A stretch of DNA of 64,000 nucleotides, from the NCBI RefSeq assembly GCF_001005725.1, contig NZ_LBIC01000001.1, positions 956,501 to 1,020,500 on the forward strand, written 5' to 3'. Both the position numbers and the translations under genes were made by a program. Of this stretch, positions 49,208-57,397 are shown one piece after another. Within the stretch, counting starts at the first letter, position 1. Each line of letters starts with the position of its first letter. Under the pieces are notes generated by a model. It was not told the origin of the DNA, searched no databases, and saw only the letters and a program-made list of their open reading frames with translations. The stretch is from Sphingobium chungbukense. Its GTDB lineage: Bacteria > Pseudomonadota > Alphaproteobacteria > Sphingomonadales > Sphingomonadaceae.

Positions 49208-49837
49208 TCAGTTGGCGGGCGGCGGGGTCGGCGCCTTGCGGTCCTTCCAGCCGTCGCGGAACGCTTCACGCGCCGCCTTCATTTCGTCCGCCGTCACCTT
49301 GCCGTCATGGTTGGTGTCGGCCTTGTCGAACATGGCGAGCGGGCGGGCCATATATTCGACCTTGGTGATGGCACCGTCCTTCTTCATGTCGCCGTCAGGA
49401 CCGCCGGGCATCATGCCCCGGCCCGGACCACGATGGCCCCAACCCCGGCCTTCGGATCCGCCGGGCTTGCCCATGCGGCCCTGATGCCCGGCGACGAATT
49501 CCGCCTTGCTGATCTGGCCGTTCTTGTCCGTGTCCATCGCGGCAAAGCGCGCATCGAGGCGCTGCTGGCGAAGGATGTCGCGATCGGCCTGGTCGATCTT
49601 GCCGTCCCTGTTGGCGTCGAGCTTGGCGAAGCGGGCTTCTAGTGCAGCGGTCAGTTCGGCCTTGGTGACGCTGCCGTCCTTGTTGGCGTCGGCCATCATC
49701 AACATGCCGCCGCGCGGGCCGCCATGGCCGAAATGGCGACCGGGACCATCATCCTGTGCGAAAGCCAGATGAGAAGCAGCGAGCCCGCCGACGAACAGCG
49801 AGCCCAGTGCCACCGTGGTTATGAATTTGCGGATCAT
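49208..49837 (-). CDS. Secreted EF-hand calcium-binding protein
   Basis: A 209-residue periplasmic or secreted protein. A signal peptide covers about residues 1-27 (MIRKFITTVALGSLFVGGLA, then ASHLAFA). Five EF-hand loops are visible: DANKDGSVTKAE, DANRDGKIDQAD, DTDKNGQISKAE, a degenerate DMKKDGAITKVE, and DTNHDGKVTADE. A Gly/Arg/Met-rich linker lies between loops three and four. Such proteins bind calcium and may buffer or sense it in the envelope. The gene is upstream of, and co-directional with, the two-component system, so a functional link is possible. Confidence 0.9.
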   Translation of the reverse strand: MIRKFITTVALGSLFVGGLAASHLAFAQDDGPGRHFGHGGPRGGMLMMADANKDGSVTKAELTAALEARFAKLDANRDGKIDQADRDILRQQRLDARFAAMDTDKNGQISKAEFVAGHQGRMGKPGGSEGRGWGHRGPGRGMMPGGPDGDMKKDGAITKVEYMARPLAMFDKADTNHDGKVTADEMKAAREAFRDGWKDRKAPTPPPAN

Positions 49838-49977
49838 GGGTCTTCCTTCAAAGCGTGTGTCACGAACGGCGCCCTGCCGTCCTTGAAGACGCTTATGGGG
49901 GAGTTTTGTCCCGCAAATTTGTCACGTCATCCGATAAAATGTCGCAATTTGTATCGGGTGGGTGACGGAGATCGTCG

Positions 49978-51195
49978 TCAGCGGTCCCGGCGGCCGAGCA
50001 GACGCAAACGCAGCGCATTGAGCTTGATGAAGCCCGCTGCGTCGCGCTGGTCGTAGGCGCCTGCATCATCCTCGAAGGTCACGACCTTCTCGCTGTAGAG
50101 GCTGTTGGGCGACTTGCGGCCGACGACCTGGACACCACCCTTGTAGAGCTTCATCCGGACAGTGCCGGTCACCTTCTCCTGGCTGTAGTCGATCGCGGCC
50201 TGAAGCATTTCGCGTTCGGGCGAGAACCAGAAGCCGTTATAGATCAGCTCGGCATATTTGGGCGCCAGTTCGTCCTTGAGGTGCGCGGCACCGCGGTCGA
50301 GCGTCAACTGCTCGATACCCCGATGGGCGAGGTGATAGATGGTGCCGCCCGGCGTTTCATACATGCCGCGCGACTTCATGCCGACGAAACGGTTCTCGAC
50401 CAGATCGAGGCGACCGATGCCATGTTTGCGGCCATATTCGTTGAGGGTTTCGAGCAGCGTTGCGGGCGACATGCCCACGCCGTTGATCGCGACGCCATCG
50501 CCACGCTCGAAGTCGATGGTGATATATTCGGGCGCGTCGGGCGCATCCTCCGGGTTCACCGTGCGCGAATAGACATAGTCCGGGGTTTCTTCCCACGGGT
50601 CCTCCAGCACCTTGCCCTCGGACGAGGTGTGCAGCATGTTCGCATCGGTCGAGAAGGGGCTTTCGCCACGCTTGTCGCGCGGGATCGGAATCTGGTGCTG
50701 TTCCGCGAACTCGATCAGCTTGGTACGGCTGGTCAGGTCCCATTCGCGCCACGGCGCAATCACCTTGATGTCTGGGGCCAGGCCGTAATAGCCCAGTTCG
50801 AAACGGACCTGATCATTACCCTTGCCGGTCGCGCCATGCGACACGGCGTCGGCGCCGACTTGCCTGGCGATCTCGATCTGGCGCTTGGCGATCAGCGGCC
50901 GCGCGATCGAGGTGCCGAGCAGATAGAGGCCTTCATAGAGCGCATTGGAGCGCATCATCGGGAAGACATAATCCTTCACGAATTCCTCGCGCAGGTCGTC
51001 GATGAAGATATGCTCTTCCTTGACACCCATCAGCCGGGCCTTCGCGCGGGCGGGTTCCAGTTCCTCGCCCTGGCCAAGGTCGGCGGTGAAGGTCACGACC
51101 TCGCACTGGTAGGTCTGTTGCAGCCATTTCAGGATCACGCTGGTATCCAGCCCCCCCGAGAAGGCAAGAACGATGCGGTTGATCTTGTCGGACAT
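49978..51195 (-). CDS. argG: Argininosuccinate synthase
   Basis: Joins citrulline and aspartate with ATP in arginine synthesis. The 405-residue length is standard. The start is the ATG at 51195 ([20 protein letters not shown]), where the ATP-pyrophosphatase P-loop AFSGGLDTS begins near residue 9; the upstream ATG at 51216 adds seven residues. Further family marks are [33 protein letters not shown] and [15 protein letters not shown]. Other arg genes are not adjacent, as is common in this group. Confidence 0.98.
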   Translation of the reverse strand: MSDKINRIVLAFSGGLDTSVILKWLQQTYQCEVVTFTADLGQGEELEPARAKARLMGVKEEHIFIDDLREEFVKDYVFPMMRSNALYEGLYLLGTSIARPLIAKRQIEIARQVGADAVSHGATGKGNDQVRFELGYYGLAPDIKVIAPWREWDLTSRTKLIEFAEQHQIPIPRDKRGESPFSTDANMLHTSSEGKVLEDPWEETPDYVYSRTVNPEDAPDAPEYITIDFERGDGVAINGVGMSPATLLETLNEYGRKHGIGRLDLVENRFVGMKSRGMYETPGGTIYHLAHRGIEQLTLDRGAAHLKDELAPKYAELIYNGFWFSPEREMLQAAIDYSQEKVTGTVRMKLYKGGVQVVGRKSPNSLYSEKVVTFEDDAGAYDQRDAAGFIKLNALRLRLLGRRDR

Positions 51196-51299
51196 GGCTT
51201 GGGCGACTTTCCTCAAAAGCTGGCCGGCAAAGGCCAGGAAATTACCGGCGGGCCGGTATCAGGCCGGGCGCGCAAGTGCAACCGAGTCCGCACAAGAAA

Positions 51300-51328
51300 G
51301 GGGACGCCGCTGATGATGCGGCGTCCCC
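51300..51328 (-). terminator. Terminator after the proline/alanine-rich membrane protein gene
   Basis: GGGGACGCCGC and GCGGCGTCCCC form a perfect 11-base stem with a seven-base loop. On the reverse strand it lies 53 bases after the stop at 51382 and is followed by CTTTCTTGTG, a partial T-run. It would separate that gene from argG. Confidence 0.65.
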
Positions 51329-51381
51329 CTGCGCTGTAAATCCAGCGATTTTTGACCGGCCCCTGTTTAACTGGGCCTAGT

Positions 51382-52350
51382 TCAACTGGGCCGTGGGTTG
51401 AACAGGGTCTTTCGTCCCGTGCGATCCGATCCGAAACGATAGACCGTCTGATTATGCTCCTGAACGGCGGGGTAGGCGACGGGCGCCGGGTTTTCCGGCT
51501 TGGTGGGTGCGGCCTGAGCCTTCTCCTCCTGGGCGAGCAGGAATTTTGCCCGAGTCATCCGCTTGGCATGGGTCTGGAACGGGTTCTCCGGGCTGGGCGG
51601 GGCGGCGACCATCGCCTCCAGACGGTTGTCGGTGCTGACCGGCTTTGCCGGAACGGGGCGGTTCACGGAGGGGGACGTCAGCGGCGGAGAGGCGGGCCGG
51701 GCCACTTCCGCCTCGACCGGCATGGCAGGTTCGAGTTCCAGTGCATCCTCTTCATCGCGATTGCTGCGACGCATCAACGCAACGCCAGCAAGGCCGAGGA
51801 GGATCAGCACCCCACCACCCAAGGCCCATATCAATGCGGGATCGATCATGGGGCGTTGCGCTTCGCTTGTTTTTGCTGGTCCGGCCATAGCGGTCGGGGC
51901 TTGGGCTTGGGCGAGCGGTGCATCAGCGGGCGCCGCCGTTTCAACGGGGGCTTGGGTGCGCACGGGTTCGCTCGCGACGGGCTGCGGCGGTGCGGCCGCT
52001 TTCGCGGGGGCCGCGGCCCTGTCGGCGACAGACCGGTCAGTCGCAGCCTTTTTCGCGGTCACAGCCCTTTCCGGTACGGTCTTCAACGCGGGGGCGGGCC
52101 TGGCAGCGGCTTCGGCTTTCGAAGCGGTAATGGCAGCGTTCAACCGCTCGTCCACGGACGGTGTCGGCTGGATCACCGGTTGCGTCGGCGCAAAGACCGG
52201 GCCGGAAGCAGGCGGCGGCGCAGGGGAAGCGACTCCCTCCGGCGTGACGGGCGGTACGACCGTCTGCGCCAGAAGCGGCGGAGAATTGAAGGCCAGAACA
52301 GCGGCAATCGCGGCCCCGGCCGGGCGAATGATACGAATATTTCCAGTCAT
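51382..52350 (-). CDS. Hypothetical proline/alanine-rich single-span membrane protein
   Basis: A 322-residue protein of no recognised family. A signal-like segment ends near residue 29 (AAVLAFNSPPLLAQ). Residues 30-160 are Pro/Ala-rich and low in complexity. A transmembrane helix lies at about 170-190 (LIWALGGGVLILLGLAGVAL), followed by basic RRSNRDEED. The cytoplasmic tail is again proline-rich and contains a more ordered block ENPFQTHAKRMTRAKFLLAQ. The topology suggests a periplasmic spacer attached to a small cytoplasmic interaction motif. No partner is evident. Confidence 0.75.
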   Translation of the reverse strand: MTGNIRIIRPAGAAIAAVLAFNSPPLLAQTVVPPVTPEGVASPAPPPASGPVFAPTQPVIQPTPSVDERLNAAITASKAEAAARPAPALKTVPERAVTAKKAATDRSVADRAAAPAKAAAPPQPVASEPVRTQAPVETAAPADAPLAQAQAPTAMAGPAKTSEAQRPMIDPALIWALGGGVLILLGLAGVALMRRSNRDEEDALELEPAMPVEAEVARPASPPLTSPSVNRPVPAKPVSTDNRLEAMVAAPPSPENPFQTHAKRMTRAKFLLAQEEKAQAAPTKPENPAPVAYPAVQEHNQTVYRFGSDRTGRKTLFNPRPS

Positions 52351-52429
52351 AGCGGAAGATCAACCCGCCGACTGGCCGTTTCAGCGCAGGAGAAGCGCCT
52401 CATTCCGGATAAAAGGAGGTGTTTGTTCG

Positions 52430-52525
52430 ATGAATGGAAAACAAACTCTACAATATGAACAGATATTCATCAGTCTTATTGGTTCCCGACCTCACATCGA
52501 GAGCGTTACACAAAGGCAGATTTAA
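52430..52525 (+). CDS. Possible 31-residue small ORF
   Basis: ATG at 52430 preceded ten bases upstream by a perfect AAGGAGG, reading MNGKQTLQYEQIFISLIGSR and on to a TAA at 52525. The stretch is much more AT-rich than its surroundings and uses codons (CTA, ATA, AGT) rare in this genome, so it may be only promoter DNA for the reverse-strand gene at 51382-52350. It is reported because of the ribosome-binding site. Confidence 0.2.
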   Translation: MNGKQTLQYEQIFISLIGSRPHIESVTQRQI

Positions 52526-52716
52526 TCCGTCTTTATATTCTGACCGTCTCTGTGCGCGTCATCTATCATTCTTGCCTTGCGTTCTTCTTCCAGCGCTTCC
52601 GCTTTACGCTCTGCCTTCGTCCGGCCGAATTTCACGCGATTGATCTCAGCCTGGCGCGTCTGGTCCGCCCGCGCTTTCGCTTTGCGTGCCTGCCTGAGGT
52701 TGATGATATCGGCCAT
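52522..52716 (-). CDS. DUF4169 family protein
   Basis: A 64-residue basic protein from the ATG at 52716: MADIINLRQARKAKARADQT, then INRVKFGRTKAERKAEALEE and a tail ending DDAHRD. This matches the small DUF4169 family of alphaproteobacteria, in which the NLRQARK and FGRTKAEK blocks are conserved. The protein is one long charged helix. No function is known. It ends where the AT-rich intergenic region begins and starts 28 bases from tRNA-Gly. Confidence 0.85.
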   Translation of the reverse strand: MADIINLRQARKAKARADQTRQAEINRVKFGRTKAERKAEALEEERKARMIDDAHRDGQNIKTD

Positions 52717-52743
52717 AGGGTGTCGACGGGACCGTGAAGGAAA

Positions 52744-52817
52744 TGGAGCGGGTAGCGGGGATCGAACCCGCATCACAAGCTTGGAAGGCTAGTGCTCTAC
52801 CATTGAGCTATACCCGC
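52744..52817 (-). tRNA. tRNA-Gly (anticodon TCC)
   Basis: A full cloverleaf on the reverse strand: acceptor GCGGGTA with TACCCGC, discriminator T and encoded CCA, D-arm GCTCAATGGTAGAGC, anticodon loop CTTCCAA with anticodon TCC, and T-arm CGGGTTCGATCCCCG. All stems pair well. Confidence 0.97.
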
Positions 52818-52927
52818 CCGTCAGGAGCAGCGCCCTGCCATCTTTGGACCGCGTTCGTCAATATGGCAAAGCGCTATTCACCCAATATCTGCCTTAACCC
52901 CGCACGATATTTGCACTATCAGGGGCC

Positions 52928-53848
52928 ATGGCCACGCCTTCCCTGCGCCAGTTGGATATATTCGCGCAGATGGTGGCGTCGGGCAGCCTGTCGCGTTGCG
53001 CGCGCGATATGGGCTTGACCGCCGATGCCGTGGCCCGCGATCTGGCGTCGCTGGAACTGCGACTTGGCTATCGGCTGTTCGATGATCTGGCGGGGGCGGC
53101 GCGGTTGACGGCCGCGGGGCGGAAAACCGCGCAGGCCATGACCCTGCTGTCACAGGATCAGCCCGAAAACTGGCAGGTGGACGAAGCCGAGGCGGGGCTG
53201 CCGGAATCGTCGCCTCCATCCGTTTCGGCGGTGCCCTCGCGCGAATCCATCGTCCTGGCCGCGCCAGCCCCGGTGTTCGGTCATTTCCAGGACGCTTTGG
53301 CGGCCTTTGAGGCGGCGAATGAGGATGTCGCCATCACGCTCGACCTGACGGTGCATCTGGCTGATGAAGCCGGTCTCGCACTGCGCCGGGGCAAGGCGGA
53401 CATCGCCTATTTCTACGCGCTGGGGGAGGTCGAGGGCTTGCCGTCGCGCTATGGCTGGTCGGAACAGATCAATCTTTATGTCGGCGCCGACCACCCATTA
53501 TCGGGCCGGGACAGCGTCGCGCCGCAGGAACTGGCGATCATGCCGACGCTGAGGATGGAACCGCGCAACGGCCTGCGGCGGATCATCGACGAAGCCCTTA
53601 TCACGGGCGGCGTCCAGTTGGGCGATCCGGTCCTGGAAACCGACAATCTGTTCGACATCATGACGATCCTGCGCGAGGGGGCGGGGTGTTTCGCGGCTTT
53701 CGGTCCGCTTGCCCGCGATCTGGGACGCATGGCGGGCATCGGGCGGGTGGCGTTGGAACGGCCCTTGCCGGCAATCGAAATTCGGCAGGCTGTCAACCCG
53801 CATAGCCCGGACGCGGCCGCGGCGCTGGCGGAATTTCTTTTTCTGTAG
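52928..53848 (+). CDS. LysR-family transcriptional regulator
   Basis: A 306-residue protein with an N-terminal winged helix-turn-helix (residues about 5-64): SLRQLDIFAQMVASGSLSRC, then ARDLASLELRLGYRLFDDL, the usual LysR pattern. A periplasmic-binding-protein-like effector domain covers about 110-306. A low-complexity linker (ESSPPSVSAVPSRE) replaces the normal linker helix. The regulated genes are unknown; the receptor gene downstream at 54043 is read in the same direction but has its own operator-like palindrome. It follows tRNA-Gly by 110 bases. Confidence 0.88.
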   Translation: MATPSLRQLDIFAQMVASGSLSRCARDMGLTADAVARDLASLELRLGYRLFDDLAGAARLTAAGRKTAQAMTLLSQDQPENWQVDEAEAGLPESSPPSVSAVPSRESIVLAAPAPVFGHFQDALAAFEAANEDVAITLDLTVHLADEAGLALRRGKADIAYFYALGEVEGLPSRYGWSEQINLYVGADHPLSGRDSVAPQELAIMPTLRMEPRNGLRRIIDEALITGGVQLGDPVLETDNLFDIMTILREGAGCFAAFGPLARDLGRMAGIGRVALERPLPAIEIRQAVNPHSPDAAAALAEFLFL

Positions 53849-53976
53849 AGGGATTCCCAGTCGGATGACATCATCTGACGTGGGAGGGAATCGTAGGAAA
53901 AGCGGAAAATTGAGCGGCCTTGCGACGGGATGGCATGATTTTGCGGCCGACGTCTCCATTTGCCGCAAAGAGGTAT

Positions 53977-53991
53977 TGATATATTATATCA
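53977..53991. promoter_or_regulatory. Zur-box-like palindrome before ZnuD-like receptor
   Basis: TGATATATTATATCA is a perfect seven-base inverted repeat with one central base, in an otherwise GC-rich genome. It resembles Fur-family Zur operators built on GTTATAnTATAAC-like cores and lies about 50 bases before the receptor start. Zur repression in zinc-replete cells would fit the gene product. Confidence 0.5.
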
Positions 53992-54042
53992 TACTAGCTA
54001 AGGCCACTCCATCTCTTCCCTGAATCAAGGATGACGAACCGC

Positions 54043-56160
54043 ATGTCCTCTTCCACGCTTTTGCGTGCCGGTTGCGCCATGTCCGCACTTTGCTACGCCT
54101 TTCCTGCTTTCTCCCAAGACGTCACGGCAGATACGGCACCGCAGGCCTATCATGACCAACAACGAGCGGACATCGTCGTAACCGCCATCATCCCGCGCAG
54201 GCAGGGCGACATCCTGTCCGGCACTTCGGTCGTGTCGGGCGAGGAATTGACGCGCGACCTGCGCCCGACCATTGGCGATACGCTGGCGCACCAGCCGGGC
54301 GTGTCCGCCACGTCCTTCGGCCCCAATGCGTCGCGCCCGGTGCTGCGTGGCTTCCAGGGTGAGCGGGTGCGCATCCTGACCGACGGCATCGGCAGCTTCG
54401 ACGTGTCCAATACTTCGGTCGACCATGCCGTGGCGATCAACCCGCTGACCGCCGACCGGATCGAGGTGCTGCGCGGGCCGGCTGCGCTGCTCTACGGCTC
54501 CTCGGCGATCGGCGGCGTGGTCAATGTGATCGACAGCCGCATTCCGCGCCGCGTCCCGGACGAGCCGATTCATGTCGACGGCATCGCCACCTATGGCAGC
54601 GCGGCCAATGAACGCACCGGATCGGGCGAAATCGAGGCGCCGATCGGCGACAAGTTCGTGGTGCATTTCGATGGCAGCTATTCGAAGAGCGGCGACCTCG
54701 ACACCGGCAATTATATCCTGACGCCCGCCTTGCGCGCGCAGGCTGCGGCGAGCAGCGACCCCGCCATTGCGGCCCTCGCCAATTTGCGCGGGAAACTGCC
54801 CAACAGCGCGGCGCGGACCTGGGAAGTGGCGGGGGGTGCTGCGTTGATCACCGATGGCGGCAATCTGGGCTTTTCCGTTGCGCATACCGATAATTTCTAC
54901 GGTGTGCCTGTGCGCTATTCGCTCGATCCCGATAGCGAGGCTGAAAAGGTACGGTTGCACATGAAGCAGGACCGTGCCGACCTGCGCGCGGAACTGCCGG
55001 TCAATGGCGGACTTTTGGAGTCCATCCGCCTGCGCGCGGGCTTTGCCGATTATCGGCATCAGGAGATTGAGGCGAGTGGTGCCGTCGGCACGACCTTCTA
55101 CAACCAGTCGATGGAATCCCGACTGGAACTGGTGCAGGCGAAGCGTGGCGGCTGGGACGGGGCGATCGGTGCGCAATATTTCGTCCGCAATTTCCACGTC
55201 GATGGCGAGGAAAAATTCCTGCCGCGCAACGAGACCGAGCAACTGGGCGTCTTCACCCTGCAATCCCTCGATCTGGGATCGACCCGTATCGAACTGGGCG
55301 GCCGTTACGAACATACGAAGGTTGGAGCGGATGCGGATGAAACGCTGCTCAATCCGGCTTATCACCGTAGCTTCGATGCCCTGTCGGGATCGTTGGGTTT
55401 CAGTCATGAGATCGTGCCGGGCTGGCGTGTCGGGCTGAACCTGTCGCGTACGGAGCGCGCGCCATCGGCGGAGGAGCTCTTCGCTCGCGGCAACCATGCC
55501 GGGACGCAGGCCTTTGAACTGGGCAACCCCGCTTTCGGACTCGAAAAGAGCTGGGGCATCGAAGGCACGCTGCGCGGGCAGGGCAGTGGCTATACGATTT
55601 CGCTGTCCGCCTATCACAACTGGTTCGACGGCTATATCTATGATTCATTGACCGATGACGCGGTCTGCATGGCGGTCAATGGCGGCAGGCCGCTGGATTT
55701 CCCTTGCTATCAGAATCTCCAGGCCAACGCCCGCTATCTGGGCTTTGAGGCGGAAGGCACGCTCAAGCTCGGCCAGATCGGCGGTTATGCGATCACTATG
55801 GACGGCGTGGCCGATTATGTCCGCGCCACCATCGTCGGCACCGGCCCCGCCCCGCGCATTCCGCCGCTGCGCCTGCTTGGCGGAGTGGAATTGCAGGGTG
55901 ACCGGATGAGCCTGCGCGGCGAGGTCGAGCATAGCTTTGCCCAGAACCGCATTTCCGACACGGAAACGCCGACCGACGGGTTCACGCTGGTCAACGCGTC
56001 GCTGTCGGTAAAGCCCTTCAAGGGCAATGACCGTACCACCATCAGCCTGTCGGCGAACAATATCTTCGATGTGGAGGCGCGGCGCGCCGCCAGTTTCCTC
56101 AAAGATTATGCGCCTTTGGCGGGGCGTGACATTCGTGTCACGATGCGCCTGTCGATCTGA
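54043..56160 (+). CDS. ZnuD-like TonB-dependent receptor
   Basis: A 705-residue outer-membrane receptor. From the ATG at 54043 a signal peptide runs to about residue 24 (AMSALCYAFPAFSQ); the ATG at 54031 abuts the only AAGGA and is less likely. The plug has TIGDTLAHQPGVSATSFGPN, SRPVLRGFQGERVRILTDGI and IEVLRGPAALLYGSSAIGG, the sequence style of the ZnuD/zinc and related heme receptor group. The barrel ends with VTMRLSI. Histidine-rich loops of Neisseria ZnuD are not evident, so zinc is inferred mainly from the plug and the Zur-like palindrome. The TonB energy box is DIVVTA. Confidence 0.88.
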   Translation: MSSSTLLRAGCAMSALCYAFPAFSQDVTADTAPQAYHDQQRADIVVTAIIPRRQGDILSGTSVVSGEELTRDLRPTIGDTLAHQPGVSATSFGPNASRPVLRGFQGERVRILTDGIGSFDVSNTSVDHAVAINPLTADRIEVLRGPAALLYGSSAIGGVVNVIDSRIPRRVPDEPIHVDGIATYGSAANERTGSGEIEAPIGDKFVVHFDGSYSKSGDLDTGNYILTPALRAQAAASSDPAIAALANLRGKLPNSAARTWEVAGGAALITDGGNLGFSVAHTDNFYGVPVRYSLDPDSEAEKVRLHMKQDRADLRAELPVNGGLLESIRLRAGFADYRHQEIEASGAVGTTFYNQSMESRLELVQAKRGGWDGAIGAQYFVRNFHVDGEEKFLPRNETEQLGVFTLQSLDLGSTRIELGGRYEHTKVGADADETLLNPAYHRSFDALSGSLGFSHEIVPGWRVGLNLSRTERAPSAEELFARGNHAGTQAFELGNPAFGLEKSWGIEGTLRGQGSGYTISLSAYHNWFDGYIYDSLTDDAVCMAVNGGRPLDFPCYQNLQANARYLGFEAEGTLKLGQIGGYAITMDGVADYVRATIVGTGPAPRIPPLRLLGGVELQGDRMSLRGEVEHSFAQNRISDTETPTDGFTLVNASLSVKPFKGNDRTTISLSANNIFDVEARRAASFLKDYAPLAGRDIRVTMRLSI

Positions 56161-56178
56161 TCCGCGCCGATTGCGCTA

Positions 56179-56196
56179 TGTGACAATTTCGTTACA
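56179..56196 (-). promoter_or_regulatory. PHO-box-like direct repeat before NUDIX-DUF47/pit
   Basis: On the reverse strand TGTAAC-GAAAT-TGTCAC is an 11-base-period direct repeat, the arrangement of PhoB-binding sites in alphaproteobacteria. It lies about 68 bases before the phosphate-transport-related operon. Its orientation is opposite to the operon, which lowers confidence. Confidence 0.35.
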
Positions 56197-56263
56197 AGGC
56201 GCCGATGATTCAGGGATGGTCACAATTCGATCATAAGCGCCATGAGGCGTATAAGGGCGGTTG

Positions 56264-57379
56264 ATGCGTCAGATCGCCGCCCTTCCCTATGCGACCGATC
56301 CCGACGGGTCGATGCGCATCCTGCTGATCACGTCGCGGGAAACGAAGCGCTGGGTGATTCCCAAGGGCAACCGGATCAAGGGCATGGCCGGCCATCGCGC
56401 TGCCGAACTCGAGGCGTTCGAGGAAGCTGGCATTCACGGCATCGCCTGTCCGGCGCCGATCGGTCGCTATCGTTATGACAAGAAAAAGCGCAAGGGCGAC
56501 GTGCGCGAAGCGACGGTCGAGGTGTTCCCGCTGGCGGTGACGGGCCAGTTGCCGCAATGGCCCGAACAGGGGCAGCGGGAGTTGCGCTGGTTTCCCGTGG
56601 CCGAGGCGGCGAAAGCTGTCGACGAACCCGATCTACAATTCATTATCGCAGCCTTCCGCGAACCCCCGAAAGATCCGGGCCTGTTCGTGCGGATGTTGCT
56701 GCGTGTCAGGGAATGGCAAAGCGAAAGGACTGGAATGCTGCGCTGGTTTCATGCGCTGATGCCCAAGCAGGGGCGCTTTTTCGAGCAGTTTGAGGATCAT
56801 GCGGCGACCCTGGTTGCCGGTGCCGATGCGCTCGCCAGGCTGCTCAAGGGCGGGCCGGATATGGATAGTCATATCAAGGAGATATCGGATCGCGAGCATG
56901 AGGCGGATGATATCATCCGCGAGGTGTTGCAGGATGTCCGTCGCATCTTCGTGACGCCGTTCGATCGCAGCGCCATCACCGGGTTGATCGGCGTGATGGA
57001 CGACGCCATCGATCAGATGAATCAGACCGCGAAGGCAATCGCCCTGTTCGAGGTGAAGCAATTCCCCTCCCAGATGCAGGACATGAGTGCCCTGATCGTC
57101 GAATGCGCGCGGATCACGGCGGAGGCGATGCCGCTGCTGCGCTCGCTCAACCTCAATTCGGCGCGGTTGCATGATCTGACCGAACGGCTGGTGAAGCTGG
57201 AAGGGCATGCAGACATTCTGCACGAAGCAGGGTTGAAGGCGCTCTATGTCCAGGCGCGGCAGGGCAATCCGATGGATTTCGTCGTCGGCAACGAAATCTA
57301 CAGCCATCTGGAAAAGGTGACCGACCGTTTCGAGGACGTCGCCAACGAGATTTCCGGCCTGGTCATCGACCACGCCTGA
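56264..57379 (+). CDS. NUDIX domain fused to DUF47/PhoU-like phosphate-transport accessory protein
   Basis: A 371-residue frame from the ATG at 56264 (AAGGG upstream). Residues about 1-150 are a NUDIX hydrolase domain with KRWVIPKGNRIKGM and the box ending AELEAFEEAGI; the usual Glu and Arg of the box are Met and Leu, so it is imperfect. From residue 158 a typical DUF47 protein begins: MLRWFHALMPKQGRFFEQFE, then HEADDIIREVLQDVRR and FVTPFDRSAITGLI. DUF47 proteins accompany Pit transporters. An internal ATG at 56735 has AAAGGA five bases upstream, so a separate DUF47 protein may also be made. pit follows 18 bases downstream. Confidence 0.9.
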   Translation: MRQIAALPYATDPDGSMRILLITSRETKRWVIPKGNRIKGMAGHRAAELEAFEEAGIHGIACPAPIGRYRYDKKKRKGDVREATVEVFPLAVTGQLPQWPEQGQRELRWFPVAEAAKAVDEPDLQFIIAAFREPPKDPGLFVRMLLRVREWQSERTGMLRWFHALMPKQGRFFEQFEDHAATLVAGADALARLLKGGPDMDSHIKEISDREHEADDIIREVLQDVRRIFVTPFDRSAITGLIGVMDDAIDQMNQTAKAIALFEVKQFPSQMQDMSALIVECARITAEAMPLLRSLNLNSARLHDLTERLVKLEGHADILHEAGLKALYVQARQGNPMDFVVGNEIYSHLEKVTDRFEDVANEISGLVIDHA

Positions 57380-57397
57380 CCCGGCCAGAGCAAGATC

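Noticed and set aside
54025-55617. 530-codon reverse-strand ORF opposite the ZnuD-like receptor
   Set aside because: Antisense shadow; the receptor frame has full plug and barrel motifs.
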